A stretch of 59,298 nt of DNA from Gamarada debralockiae (Eukaryota; Ascomycota; Leotiomycetes; Helotiales; Hyphodiscaceae): positions 1 to 59,298 of the forward strand of contig NXFV01001230.1 in assembly GCA_002803225.1 (NCBI GenBank), written 5' to 3'. Of the stretch, positions 10,976 through 23,367 are shown one piece after another. The notes under the pieces were generated by a model that was given only the letters and a program-made list of their open reading frames with translations, had not been told where the DNA came from and made no database searches. The position numbers were made by a program, and so were the translations under genes. How positions within the stretch are numbered: position 1 is the stretch's first letter; the number at the start of each line of letters is the position of its first letter.

Positions 10976-11593
10976 CGTGTCGGCGAAAGGAGCAAGTAGC
11001 TCTTTCGAGATACATTCGTTGAAGCCGATTGCACTCGTATAAACTTTCCTGAGACCGCGAGCAACCATAAAAAGGTTCAGGACTGGGACTTGATTTCCCC
11101 AATCGCACAGTACAATCTCAAAAGTTGGGATTTGGAATGAGATGTGGAGGATTTCCAATGAAATAAACATCTGGATATGCATGTTTGCGCATCCTCTCAG
11201 CCTCGCTCGGCAATGCCGCCGCTTTGCATTGAAGGAATTGCAAAAAGGAATCATGTTGATTTTTCTCCTCTTCAAAATTCAAAATTTGCGCTCAGAATTT
11301 CATCTATGCATTCCTCGAAATAAGACAAAAAGGGTCGCATGAGATCATGATCTTCACTCGCCGCATTCCTCATGGAAGCCCTCCCGAAATCCTTGTGACG
11401 AAAACAGCGCAAGCGCATCAAGAACGTGGCAGCAGACGTACGCGATTCGCATGAAATGGATAAAACAGCACCAAAAAGAGGAATGAAATTAATTAATTTA
11501 TTCCACACACCGTCAGCATTTCCAGCTGCAGTCGTTGACTGAAGTAAGGCGTAATCTTTGCGAGAGGTTTGACAGCCATTGAAGTGAATGTAG
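10976..11593. other. Spacer without a recognisable gene
   Basis: Lies upstream of both the minus-strand DUF3431 relic and the plus-strand bZIP gene, so it is a divergent promoter region. Open frames here are on the shadow strands and show no domain. Confidence 0.4.
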
Positions 11594-12458
11594 GTGATCA
11601 ACGAGGATGATGATTGGAGTGGAATGGATTCGGCAGCGAGGAGAAAGCGGCAGAATAGATTGAACCAAAGAGCTTACAGTGAGTCTCATTTTGTTTTGAC
11701 GAACTTCCAGAAATTGGGCAGGATTGAGAGTATTTCAGGACGTCGTAAAGCAGAGCAAGCTCAAGTCGTACAATCTCAACCCAACAGCATCACGTGGACC
11801 TGGGAATATCAGCCCTCATCACACGTCCCAAGCGCGGGCCCGGAGTCCAGCCTCACCCCATCTCACCCAAGTGCTCCAAGATCGCCGACAAGAACCCCCA
11901 TAATCCCCTACATCACCCCCACCTCGCCCTCCTTCATCCCAGGCCCCATAACCTTCCCCCTAACACCCGAGCACCTCATCACATTGGTCCACTACAACGT
12001 TCCTCCGCGCCACACTAACCAACATGTCCATCCTTTCACTCCTCTCCACCCTCCCCCTCGAATGCGGAAACGCCCTCGCAATCCCCATTCTCCCTGCATC
12101 CACCACCATTCCTCCGTCTTTAACCCCCACTCCCCTCCAAAAATCTACCCAACACGAACTCTGGATCGACATCCTGCCCCTAGGCCAAATGCGCGACAAT
12201 TTGATTCTGATGGAAGGAAGTTATGATCATGACGATCTGTGTAGCGATATAGTCGGAGGACTTTTTGAGGGGTTCAATGAGTCCGAGAATAGAGGCGTGT
12301 TGGTTTGGGGTGAGCCTTGGTGTGCAGATGGGTGGGAGGTGACGGAGGGGTTTGCGAGGAAGTGGGGACAGTTGTTGAGGGGGTGTGGCGAGTTGATTGA
12401 GAGTACGAATCGTTGGAGGGGGTTGAGGGGCGAGGAGCCTCTGGTTGTTGAGGTTTGA
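11594..12458 (+). CDS. bZIP-like transcription factor of the DUF3425 family, frameshifted
   Basis: The N-terminus has a basic region, RRKRQNRLNQRAY continuing as RRRKAEQAQ across a 60-bp intron (11679-11738, GTGAGT...TTTCAG). A Pro/Ser-rich linker follows, then the DUF3425 signature LTPEHLITLVHYNV and, in another frame, RATLTNMSILSLL, ELWIDILPLGQMRDNL and GWEVTEGFARKWG to a stop at 12456-12458. The two halves are separated by one surplus base at about 11999-12006, so as read the protein is truncated. Either a recent inactivation or a sequencing error. These proteins are predicted nuclear DNA-binding regulators with targets unknown. The true start is unclear: the frame opens at a GTG at 11594; the first in-frame ATG is at 11624. 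Confidence 0.7.
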
Positions 12459-12814
12459 ACGCGGTCTTAATGTGGAAAAGCAACTGGATGTAGAACTACT
12501 TGGATCATTAGCAGCCCCAAATATTCCAGTTACCTTTGGGACAGGATCGCCATGTACTGGATACAGAGAGAATACTAAGTAGGGTACAAATATATTCCAT
12601 AGTCAGAAAGCTAAACGGACGGTATCACAGCAATTCCCAAATGCAGCTTACTGAAATCCAGCTATGATCTGGACGTCGTGGTCAATGCAAGCACGTCATC
12701 CACCATATTACCGTTCTCGAAGCCCTTGCTTTCGAAAATATCGCAAAAACCAGCCAATATACATCCACGTCATGCCCGCATTTTCATCCTTCCCAATGTT
12801 CAATCATTGTCTAC
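12459..12814. other. Convergent intergenic region
   Basis: Lies between the 3' ends of the bZIP gene and SMC1. It should hold both transcript ends. Nothing else is recognised. Confidence 0.5.
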
Positions 12815-15800
12815 TCATACGTATTTTCGCAACTTTTCAACATGTTAGCACAGCATCTCACAGCTTAGGAAGGGCAACTTACGTCCAAAGTCAAAGTCTT
12901 GGAGCTATTGGCCTCCTGATCTCTGAAAACTCCCACCAAACTCTCACTGCCCTGGAACAGACCGGTCTTCAAACTGATGACAATGAACTGCATTCCAGGA
13001 CCAGCATGTTCGCGAATGTAGTTCTTGATCTTCTCCACGTTCGCATTGTCAAGCGCAGCATCAACCTCATCAAGCACGAAGAACGGACTCGGCTGATACG
13101 AGTGAATAGCGAACAGGAGGGCCAGAGCAGCCATAGTTTTCTCACCACCAGAAAGATGTTCCATGTCACGGAAACGCTTTAGAGGAGGCATGGCGTGATA
13201 CTTGATGCCAGAGAGATAAGGAGCATCGCTGTCTTCGATGTCAAGGTACGCTTGGCCTCCAAGGGGGAAGGTCGCAGAGCGAGTAAGATCTTTGTAGACA
13301 TGAGAGATCTGATCCGAGATATGTTGGAAGGCTTTGTTGAAGAGGTCGAAACGCTTCTCCTTGACTCTGGTGAACTCATCCTTCGATTTCTTAGCGGCTT
13401 GCCGGGCATCTTCGAAGTCTTTTTCTGTGGCTTTGAGACGTGCTTCGACACCGTCCAGTCGTTCGATGGCGCGCATGTTAGGGTTGAGCTTCTCCAATTC
13501 GGCGTTGAGGTTGTCCACTCTCTCTTGGAGTTTTTCTTCCACGTTCTCTTCATTGAGCTAGATAGTATTAGCATGATACTTAATACTTGGAAATGGAAAC
13601 GAACAATTTTGAGGTCCTCGTCCAGCTGGTCGAAATCCACTTCAATGCCGTAGTCTTTCATAACCTCCTCAGGTCCGTCACCCTCATCCACATCCATAGC
13701 GTCGGGATCGGCTCGCAACAGTTCATCTACTGGCAAACTATCGAGTTTCTTCGAGTCCGCTGTCAAGGGAATGGCGATCTGTTTCATCTTGCAATCACGT
13801 AGTGTATCGTATCGTTCCGCGCTGTTCCGTTGCAGCTCAGTCTCGAGGCCCGAGATTTCCTTATTTCGATGATCAATCTCCTTGCTTTGCTTTTGCAATT
13901 CATTTCGCTCCTTGGTCACCTTTTCGTTCTTTGCCGCAAGCTTCTCTTTCAGCTTGTGGAGCTGGTCCTCCATGTCGGTGATCTGAGCTCTCTCGATGTC
14001 CATTGTATTCTCAAGGGTGACCTTCTCAGCCTCATAGGTCTGAATATCTTGTTCGAGTCTCGAGATTTGGTCCTCCAATCGGCTCAAACGAGCTTCTGTG
14101 TCTTTGTGTCTAGAAACCTCCCATTCCAACTGGCTCTTCAGTTGATGTTTCTGAAGCTCAAACGCATTTCTCTTCTCGGAAGCCTCTTGCTCTAGACTTC
14201 CCTGCTGTGCTTCGTAAGCACGGATATCAGAATAGCCAAGCCTCTTGCAGAAATCCGCAAAGATCCCATCCTCGACCTTGGCGACGGCAGCCTTGAATTC
14301 AGTGACTGTCTCTTGAAGTCTTTCGAGGCCTGCAAGCTTCTCCTCGTACTTAGGCTGCATCTCATTCAGCTGGCGTTTCTCATGATCCAACTCCTTCTTC
14401 TTGCTCGCCAAATTTTTCTCAAATGCAGCCAACTCGCTCTTAGCATAAGCCAAGCGTTGCTCGAGCCCAGTCAGTTCACTCTGGAGTGTTTCCTCAGCAG
14501 AGCCTCTCCGATTTGCTTTGGGTAGCGCCTCGATCTCAGCTCTAACCTTGTCAGCAGCGATCCGGAGGGCATCTGTATCATGCTGGTCTTCGAATTTTCG
14601 CTTGCCTCCTCTCGGTTCTGGGCCACGGCCACCTGTCATAAGACCGGCCTTATGGATGACATAGCCTTCCAGAGTTACGGCTTTGACTTCGATTCGCTTT
14701 TTGTAACAGATGTCCTTGGCTTTCTCAAGATCATCACAGACGATAGAACTCCCACAGGCATATGACATGGCTCGTTCCAAGGAAGAATCGAAATCAATTG
14801 TATCGATCGTTAGACGAGCGCCAGCGAGACCCTTGAGATTAGCATTTGGGGCATTGACCTTGATGTTGTCGAGAGGAATGAAAGTCATCGGACTGTGGTG
14901 TTGATCCTTCAGATACTGGACGCATTCGGTTCCAGTCTTCTCCGTGTCGACAATTACGGACTCAAAGTCTCGACCGAGGGCAGTGATGACAGCTTCATCA
15001 TACTTCTTCTGCTTTGGCTTGCAGAGGTCACCGACCCGACCTTTGACTCCAGGGAATAGATGCTTGAGCGATTTGACCATTTCTCGGTTCCGAGTCTCCC
15101 TTTCGTTCTGTCTTCGACCCTCGTCTGCTAGAAGTAATGTCTTCAAGATCTCTTGAAGCTTTTCCTCAAGCTCGGTGTGCTTCTGGTTCGTGCGAACTCG
15201 TTCCGATTGGACACGATTGAACTCTTTCTTCTTCGTGTCAATCTCCTTCGAGAGATCCTTGACAGACAACTTGGTGGCCTCTCTTCGCTCGTAGATGGCA
15301 TTAACCTCTCCTTCGACCTTTTCGACCGAGGCCTGCGAAGCTTCCACTTTTCCTTTCAAGCTGTTGACAGTGACTTCATCGGTCTTCATTTGACGTACGA
15401 GGTTGTCCAACTTAGACTTGTTGCTGGATGTTTTGGTGGCAACTTGAGACCTGAGAGAGTTGTATTCCTTGTAGTCCATCTCACTCAGCTGTTTGCCTTG
15501 CTTCTTCAATGTCTCCTGCCATTGGATCTCGAACTGCTTCTGAGCCTTTTCCACCGTTGCTAGCTGCTTCTTGTCTTTTTCGATTTCACCGGCCTGGTCG
15601 TCTCGTTCTTTGGTCACGGCAGGGGTTCTCTTGCGGATTTTGGCGATCTCCTTGGTGATGTGGTCGATCTTTTCGTCAATTGGAATGAGGCTGTTCTCCT
15701 TGTCCTCGACTTCTTTCTCCTTTCTCTTGATATTTCGTTCGAGTTTGGCAACTTCCTTGCTGACCTTGGCCTGATCTTGACGTGCTGCCTCAAGACTCTT

Positions 15801-16748
15801 CTCGTATTTCTCCACACCACGGCGATACTCCTTCAAGTTTTCCTGGTGCTCCTTGATACTGTCCTTTGACTCGTCTATGACACGCTGGAAATGGTACAAT
15901 TTGTAGAGAATCTGGGTGACGATGGCAGTGTCACGCTCCTCTGCCTTCGCCTGGAATGCCTCGGCCTCCTTCTTCTGTTCCTGATATTGTTTGATCTCCG
16001 AATTGATCCCACGTCGACGGTGAAGGTTGTAAGTTTGATTTTCAGCCGCCTGCTCCGCTTCTTCCTGCAAGCGTTCGTAATCCGCCTTGTACTCCAAACT
16101 GCCAGAGATTTGTTCGATGAGTCGGGTGAGGTCCTTGGGTGATTGAGAAGCGATTGCCTCGACGTCGCCTTGAAAAACAAGGAAATTCCTCGCCTTAATC
16201 AAGATGTTTTCCTCCTCCAGTTTGTTATTGTACTCAGTCGCAGTCACAACCTTATCGTCGATGCGATATTCGCTTACGCCTTGGTTTGTGATAGTGCGCT
16301 TCCACTTCCGTTCCTCGCCGGCATCGTCTTCGTAGACTGCCATAACCCATGCGCTCTTGGGGTCATTTCGTCCGGGTCTCTGAGATTGTGTCTCTTCTTC
16401 TGAGCCCTCGCGATCTCCATTTGCATGTCCGTTCGTAGTTGGAGCAGCAGAGCCGTCATCGTTGATCTTCGACGTCTTGAGTACGCGTCCACGATATACG
16501 AGGTCCTTAAGGTGCGCAGACCGCAAATGGGACGATTTTATGCCTAGAACAAAGGAGATCGCGTCCATACTGTTCGCAGGGTTAGCCACGACTTCGCGCA
16601 TGACGAAAAAAAGGTATACCTACGAATTGGACTTTCCAGAACCATTGGGCCCAATAATCGAGGTAAAATACGAATCGCCAAAGAGGAGAACGTGGTGACC
16701 CTTATAGGATTTGAAATTAAAGAGTTCGAGACGTATCAGCTTCCCCAT
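12815..16748 (-). CDS. smc1: Structural maintenance of chromosomes protein 1 (cohesin subunit)
   Basis: Four exons on the minus strand, 16748-16624, 16569-13605, 13557-12883 and 12832-12815, give 1260 aa, the normal SMC1 length. Introns are 54, 47 and 50 bp; the last exon encodes only LRKYV. The N-terminal ATPase half has Walker [11 protein letters not shown] (split by intron 1). Two long coiled-coil arms flank a hinge near the middle. The C-terminal half has the ABC signature [16 protein letters not shown] and Walker [17 protein letters not shown]1 pairs with SMC3 and the kleisin Scc1/Rad21 to form the cohesin ring, which holds sister chromatids together and acts in repair. A Ser/Gly/acidic insert at about residues 70-105 is specific to fungi. 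Divergent from the GPC1 gene. Confidence 0.97.
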
Positions 16749-17672
16749 GGCTTAAAATCGCGTTTGCAATTGTATCTTGATCTTGGTGGGGCGCACGCGC
16801 TGGAGGAGAGGAGGAGAGATTGTCTCTTCTTGACGGTGACAAAACGTGATAATATTTCGTAGAGAGATGCATCAATAGGTTCATCGATGTCAAAGTATTC
16901 CGGAAACAGAGAATGGGAAGAGGGCGCTTGTGGTGCTTGACTCTATGAGACGTGGAATTTCTCGCGTTGATGGAAACGCGACATCGCAAATGATCGCGGT
17001 TGAGTTACGGTGTGTTATCACGTGACTTTGACAGGGGTCAGACGAGGCTGCAGCTGCAGTATGACGAGCTCTCCCGCCTGAACATTTTGGAGCAGAACCA
17101 TCCTCTCTGAGGACAGACATATCCATCCAAAGCTTATGATCCTCAGCCTCTTCTCTCCTTTCTTCAATTTTAAAATACAAACCCGTTGCCCAGTGCTTAT
17201 TATTTATATTCACTCAGAAAGAACAAATTTCTTTTATTTCAAGACGTACTTCAACTTTGCTGGTTCTTCGGATCTTTCGAAACCTGGCCTTTCTCCAGTC
17301 AGCTAATGGAAAAACACATTAGACGAATCATCTCGGCGAACTCAACCACGATCTCTACTTTCCTCCATCTCAGCCAACCACAACGCGTACATACTCACAA
17401 ACACCACGCGCAAATCCCTTCTCAGCTTTGCGGAGTCAGAGGAGATCCAGCCTTCTTATCAGCGTATTATACTGCTTATATGCAGCTCATGTGCGCGTAG
17501 TCACGGCATCTCTTGACCGCATGCGGATACCTGTTGGATCACTTGCACCGACGTCGACGATTCAGAACGCCTCACACATCTGTAATCCGCCTTGGTGAGT
17601 CCTACCTCCCTATCTATCTTATATAAACTTCGCCGCCCCTCTTCTTTCAATGCTCAAAAGATATGTGGAAAC
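16749..17672. promoter_or_regulatory. Divergent promoter region of SMC1 and GPC1
   Basis: About 920 bp separates the two start codons. It contains TCACGTGA at 17019-17026, an E-box-like palindrome. CT-rich sequence at 17340-17640 probably belongs to the GPC1 5' leader. No gene is seen. Confidence 0.45.
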
Positions 17673-19361
17673 ATGGCTGACGTCCTCGTGTTAAGAGGAG
17701 CTTCTGCTTTACGTCGCATCTCCTTCCACGACAACCCTCGAACTCCTCCACATACAATTTTCGAAATGTCAGAACCTATACCAATCCCAGGTTCGAAATC
17801 AAAGTCCGAGACGGCATTAGATTCCAACAGCCTCTCGCCGGACATGTCTCGAGTCCCATCCTCAACTAGCTCATCGCCACCAGAAGGCAGCAAGACACCC
17901 ATCTTAACTGCATCAACACCCAGCAGTCCTCGACTTTCGCGGAATCCTTCGTTTTCTGGAAGCAGCTCATATCAGGAAGATTGGGAAGCTTTTCCACCTT
18001 TAGACCGGGTGACGATGTTCGATCTTTTGGATAACTTCGCCCTTCCGCAGCAGTTGGAGAAGTTGCAGAGGAATATTCATGTTCAGGCAGAGAAAGTGCG
18101 GAAACAGCGAGATGCACTCAAGTCTCGGAGTTCTGCTACAAGGAAGCGTGTTGTGGACGAATGGCGAAAACGAGTACCACCCGCGGACGAGCAACTCGAC
18201 AGATACAGGAAGAAGATGCGCGACAGTGTGGATAGACTTGGAAGACGTTGGAACGATACCAAGGTCGTCACTCTTCGCGAGAAAGTCTCCTTTATCTGTG
18301 GTGTTTTGAACGTCTTCATTAGCGGATACCTAATTGGAGGATATCCCGAGTATTTCCATCACTGGTATACAGCTCAGCTCCTTTACTTCATGCCTATTCG
18401 ATTCTACACCTACCACAGGCGCGGATACCACTACTTCCTGGCCGACCTCTGTTACTTCGTCAACTTCCTCTGTATGTGCTCGATCTGGTTCTTCCCGCAA
18501 TCGAAACGACTCTTTATCAGTGTCTACTGTCTGGCATACGGAAACAATGCCATCGCCATAGCAATGTGGAGGAACTCGATGGTCTTCCATAGCTTTGACA
18601 AAGTCACCAGTCTGTTCATCCACATCATGCCCTGCGTTTCGCTCCACTGCCTGGTCCACCTTCTCCCGCCAGAGCTTCAAGAAGAGCGATTCCCCGCCAT
18701 CTGGGCCATCAAGACCTCAGAACCCGGCTCAAAGACGCGCTACTCACTCATAGCTATGACACTCTGGTCCACTGTCCCGTACGCAATCTGGCAACTCTCC
18801 TATCACTTCTTCATCACCGTCCGTCGTCGCGAGAAGATTGCCGCAGGACGCCCTACGTCTTTCACATGGCTCCGAAGGTCATATTCCAAGGCGTGGATCG
18901 GGAAATTCGTTCTCTCCCTGCCTGAATATCTCCAGGAGCCGGCGTTCATGATGATTCAATACTGCTACGCGGTGCTCACCATGTTGCCTTGCCCTATCTG
19001 GTTCTGGTACCGCTATGCATCCGCAACATTCTTGACAGCGGTCTTCTGCTGGTCTATATACAATGGTGCGACATATTATATCGATGTATTTGGCAAACGT
19101 TTCCAGAACGAGTTGGAGGCTATGAAGCGAGAGGTTCAGAAGTGGCAGAACAGTCCGGACATGACGTCTCCACTTATGGCACCCAAGGTTGATGGCGGCG
19201 CCGAATTAGGGGCTATTCTGGACGGTGACATAGCCCATTCCAGGAGTAGAAGTGTCGACAAAATTCCTCTTTTGAGTGATTTTTCGGGACCAGCTACAGG
19301 AATCGACGGCGGAGCAAAGGACGTGGTACGGGAGCGAAAGATCGGAGAATTACCAGCTTGA
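17673..19361 (+). CDS. GPC1: Glycerophosphocholine acyltransferase, GPC1 family (DUF2838)
   Basis: A single exon encodes 562 aa from the ATG at 17673 (AACATGGC context); the frame is open further upstream but without ATG, and 17766 is an alternative start. The first ~130 residues are Ser/Pro-rich and disordered, then a charged helical stretch (about 140-220). The membrane core carries the family motifs YPEYFHHWYTAQLLYF, AYGNNAIAIAMWRNSMVFHS and HSFDKVTSLFIH. About eight hydrophobic segments are visible between residues 220 and 500. Members transfer acyl groups from acyl-CoA to glycerophosphocholine to make lyso-PC, part of phosphatidylcholine remodelling in the ER membrane (family knowledge). 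The tail is hydrophilic. No truncation or frameshift. Confidence 0.92.
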   Translation: MADVLVLRGASALRRISFHDNPRTPPHTIFEMSEPIPIPGSKSKSETALDSNSLSPDMSRVPSSTSSSPPEGSKTPILTASTPSSPRLSRNPSFSGSSSYQEDWEAFPPLDRVTMFDLLDNFALPQQLEKLQRNIHVQAEKVRKQRDALKSRSSATRKRVVDEWRKRVPPADEQLDRYRKKMRDSVDRLGRRWNDTKVVTLREKVSFICGVLNVFISGYLIGGYPEYFHHWYTAQLLYFMPIRFYTYHRRGYHYFLADLCYFVNFLCMCSIWFFPQSKRLFISVYCLAYGNNAIAIAMWRNSMVFHSFDKVTSLFIHIMPCVSLHCLVHLLPPELQEERFPAIWAIKTSEPGSKTRYSLIAMTLWSTVPYAIWQLSYHFFITVRRREKIAAGRPTSFTWLRRSYSKAWIGKFVLSLPEYLQEPAFMMIQYCYAVLTMLPCPIWFWYRYASATFLTAVFCWSIYNGATYYIDVFGKRFQNELEAMKREVQKWQNSPDMTSPLMAPKVDGGAELGAILDGDIAHSRSRSVDKIPLLSDFSGPATGIDGGAKDVVRERKIGELPA

Positions 19362-19799
19362 TTTCACTCGTCAGCTCAGCGTTGTACCAAATTGTTCAAC
19401 TTTTCAATTCACACGGTTGGTCCAGGCATAGAGGAGCGGGAAACGGCGATATACCAGGCGTCAGGGCGTTCACTCATTCATATTTTTTGGAAGTATAAAG
19501 GTGTTTCATCTCGAAGTAGTTGATATTGAATTCCATAGCTGCCAAAGTATAGCAGCCCTAATAACATCAAAACTACGCGAGCATTCAGCTAATAAGCCGA
19601 CATCGCAATCTGTCGTGAAGAACAAGCTCACTGCAATATCGCCTCCGCAAATGTAATCGCTCCAATCATGCCCAACCATGTCGTCCCTTGCCAGCCAGTC
19701 CCTTCCCTAAAGCAAGTGAATAGCCCTCTGAACGCCAATGCATGCAAGCCTTCCCCCTGTTGAGAAAGGTCGAAGTAGAATGTTCTCAAAGCGACTGTC
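19362..19799. other. Convergent intergenic region
   Basis: 3' flanks of GPC1 (+) and CDH1 (-) meet here. No gene, repeat or structured RNA recognised. Confidence 0.5.
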
Positions 19800-21865
19800 T
19801 TATCTTATTACACCCCAATCTCCTAATCTACCTCCACCCCCTGTATCGCCTTCTTCCCTCTGTCCAGGTTTCCTCCCAAATACGTTCCAGAACCTCAATG
19901 TCTCGTCTCCCGCTCCCGTCACCACGATTCGCCCATCGGGACTCATCGCCAAGTATAACACTCGGTAAGTATGGCCGGTGAGACTCACAACTTGCGTCAT
20001 ACTGGGATATTTCCAGACTACGATCTGGTTCTGCGAATACCCGTGCGTGCTCACAATCTCGTTGGAATTCTTCGACCACGCCAAATTGCAAACTTGGGAG
20101 CCGGTGTCAATCTCGTTGATAGCTGTTCCTCGCAATGTATCGTGGAAGATGATTCTTCGGTCTGCTGTTCCACCTCCGGATGCGAGGAGCCCTCTTTGAT
20201 GTGGTGACCAGGCGATGGCTTTCACGGCTGCTGTGTGATCGCTGAATTTCCAGAGAGGGGTTTCGGAGAGTTTGTCCCAGACCATGAGTTTGTTGTCGTT
20301 GCCTCCTGAAGCTAGTTGACCATCTTCGCAGTTCCATCGAAGACCACAAACTTCTTGTTTGTGGCCTACGAGCTTTCGTAGCCATTGATCCGGAGCTCGT
20401 ACATCGCGGTGGTAGATCAGTCGATCCCGGGAGCCGGACGTGAGAATGTGGTCGTTCCATGCTAGGGAGCCTACTCGTGCTGTGTGGCCAGTCATGGTAC
20501 GGAGTCTTCGTATTCGTTCTGCATCCCAGATTTGTACAAGTCCTTTTCCAGTGCCAATTGCTATGTGAGAGCCACGTTGTATCCATGAGACGCTGGTAAC
20601 GGTGTCGTCGGGAAGTTCACAGAGCTTGTTGACTTTGCCTGTCTGGGAATTCCACATATACACGCAACTACCAAGTCCAACGCCAAGCACGTTACTACTG
20701 CCCCAGTCCACGAGGTTGAGGTAGAAGTCATCTGCTAGATCTGGTGCATCTAGGACCTTGTAAGGTACTTTGCTCACAGCTCGAGGTTGTTTTCGAGGGC
20801 TCAGAAGCATTTGCTGGCTGCCGAACCTGACTGGCGAAAGGCTGTAAATCTCTGATCTTGCGTTGAGATTCGGACCATGCCGGCTTTGAGGTGTTCTTGA
20901 GGGTGTGGGGTGTCCAGCAATGTTGGTGTGATGCCTGGGTGACATATATGTGAAGAGGTTCTTATGAGGAGTTGAGGGTGTTAAGGAGGCCGGTAAGGAC
21001 GTATTAGTTGAATTATTAGGAGGTGTATGTGATCGTGTCGGGTCATTTATAGTCGTTGAATGTGAGGAGGGTAGTAAAGTTGGGTCTGGGGAAAGGCTCG
21101 GAGGAGTAGGCTGTGGAATGGTAGTATCAAAGATTTCGGAACGAAGTAATGTTGAGAACGTCCGATTTGCTTCTTCGGCTGTAAAATAATAAGCCGATGT
21201 TCAACACATGGGGCCAGTCGGTCTTACTCTTTTGAAAGTGAAGCTCACCATGAGGTGTGCGCTTCTTTTGTTTGGAGGGGGTCGCCGGTGAGCCATCATC
21301 GTGGAGCAAACTGAAGCTAGCTTGAAGATCTTGTCCTTCTCGATTTGGGATAAATCTAATAAGGTCAGTACTGAATTTGACCACGAGCCCATGCTCTTCA
21401 AAGTGAACATGGGTGGGCGCATGTCTCCCACGCTCGTCACAGGAACATCCATTTGATAGCTCCAATCCACCCCCACTCGAGGGAGGATCATCTCATTTTC
21501 CACGAGCCATAGGCGACTATTCACTGGGAATACGGAATATATCCTCACCTGTCACCGTATACCCTTTGGCGCTTCCGGCTGGGACTTCCTCCAGGCGTCA
21601 CATCCCTGTGTCTTCCTGCATCCTCAGCCCCCTTCATGAGTCGTTTGCTCAGTGCATTCGGATCTACTGAATCGGCGCCTGTACCTCTGTCACTTCGTAC
21701 TACGTTCTCTTCGTTCGATTTCCTTTCCGACTTTCGTTTCTCCGTCGCTGGAGGGGTCGTAGAGCGGGGTGGTGTAGCAACGGGGGGCGTATTTAGTGCA
21801 TTCGAAGCTTTTGTGATGTGTGTGTGAGAAATGGCGGAGCTTGTGATCTCATTGTTGGGAGCCAT
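19800..21865 (-). CDS. cdh1: APC/C activator Cdh1 (fizzy-related), WD40 protein
   Basis: Exons 21865-21549, 21355-21228 and 21178-19800 on the minus strand give 607 aa. The N-terminal third is disordered and contains the C-box, whose sequence DRFIP is split by the first intron (193 bp), followed by TPHGELHFQKTEEANRTFSTLL. A seven-bladed WD40 propeller (from about residue 290) opens with YKVLDAPDLADDFYLNLVDW and binds D-box and KEN-box degrons. The protein ends in Ile-Arg, the IR tail that docks on the APC/C. Cdh1 directs the anaphase-promoting complex to cyclins and other targets in late mitosis and G1. The sequence is intact. Assigned Cdh1 rather than Cdc20 from the DDFYLNLVDWGSSN block and the IR tail. 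Confidence 0.93.
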
Positions 21866-23367
21866 GATGGCAGTTGGATGTCGCGAGAGGTTGGGTGTCG
21901 ATGTGTTTCCCTTTCCTGTCCCAACCGTTCAAGGTCCCAGTACCCCGTCTGCGAGCTTCCCCAATTTCCAAATTAATCCAGCGTATCCTCCCAAGCTTGA
22001 TTCCACGTCTGCACAATGCAATGATGTCGGTTTGGGTCGACTCGTCGTCGTCGATTGATCGTGTTGACTCCTGTTGCCGTGCCACCTGCTATCGCTTCTC
22101 CAAATCTTGCAATCAATCTGAATTTGTCCAGTTTCCAGCCTTCTCGACGATCGCACTATCTCCAATATTACCAGCAGCAAGCCCTCCACCTCATACAGCA
22201 AACCTTCGCTCAGGTGGTCGGTGTTGGCGAGTTAATTGTTTATTTTGTCGAGGTCGACAATCGTAGGGGATACTTTTGGAGCCTCGCTAGTCTGTTTTCG
22301 GAGTGATAAATCTCCTTAGCGACCTGGCAGTTCAGTTCAAGGTGAGATTTCAATAATTGAGAACGATCCAACAATGCCGCGAAAGATAGATTAATTGTAC
22401 GTAAAGACGGTGATGTTGGACAAGTTCATGTATAAAGGACGAAGAATATCAATCTCCACTCTAGTACCCAAGGCCCAAACGCAGGCCAACATGTCGCGCT
22501 CAACCATCGCGACTTTCCAGCTCAGGGCCAGAGTCAATGCAAGTCCAGATCAAAACAATTAATTACCCAAAGCAGTAATAAACGTTTCATCGCTTTTGGC
22601 TCCTCTGGTCTTTGTTATGAAGGAGAACGGTAGTTGAGACGCGAAAGGTAACTTTCCGACTGGCTGCTCGAGAATCAGGGGCTGCAAACCTGGCGTTCAT
22701 TGGTGCTGAGCGTCCGGAGCGCGTAAAGTGGTACGGAAGGCTGGAGGAGCACTCAATACAATTCACAACATCGCGAATCATTCATCTAACCACTGCAGCA
22801 GTTGTGGATCAGTGGATGATTTTTGCACGTTTCGCAGATGGCTGTGGAGACTGAAGTACAGCGTGTTGAAATGTCCAAATCGTTTGGGCGATTAAGAAAG
22901 CACTCGTTCAAGGGTCTCTCTTGGCGTGACTTGTGCGAGTTCAATCGAATCATCCATCGGAGGAGTCTCCAATTTATGTTCGCTATGTAAGAGCCTCAAT
23001 TTATTCGTACCATCATTTTCGCGGTATTCCGGCAACAGTTCGCCGTCAAACCCCGTCTTCCATAAAATTTCACCCGCTTGAAGCTATATGACGATGAGAG
23101 CCCCATCGCCTTTTCTTAAAAGTCTTTTGACAAGCAGCACTAAGGCAAGACTGCGGGCTCGCAATAATTCTCGGCCCGATGTCGATGAAAGTTCGTCAAA
23201 ATTATTGACCATTCACTTGAAGACTTTCTTCAATCAAAATTGGGGTTTCTTACTGGTGAGATCCTTGGTCGACCCCGCAATGAGGGGCGGCGGGGAACGG
23301 TTGTTGTATTCCGCAGGTTAAGTGCATGCTGCACAAAGTATAAGTATGGCAGACTCTCGCGTCCAAG
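21866..23367. other. Long intergenic region upstream of CDH1 and the GH32 gene
   Basis: About 1.5 kb with no supported gene. It must contain the divergent promoters of CDH1 (-) and the GH32 gene (+). A CTATAAA-type box is absent near the GH32 start; GTATAAGTATGG at 23338-23349 is the closest candidate. Confidence 0.4.

Noticed and set aside
13195..16698. Series of plus-strand open frames of 60-150 codons opposite SMC1
   Set aside because: They are antisense shadows of the coiled-coil coding sequence; Leu/Phe/Ser-rich composition follows from Lys/Glu/Arg codons on the other strand.
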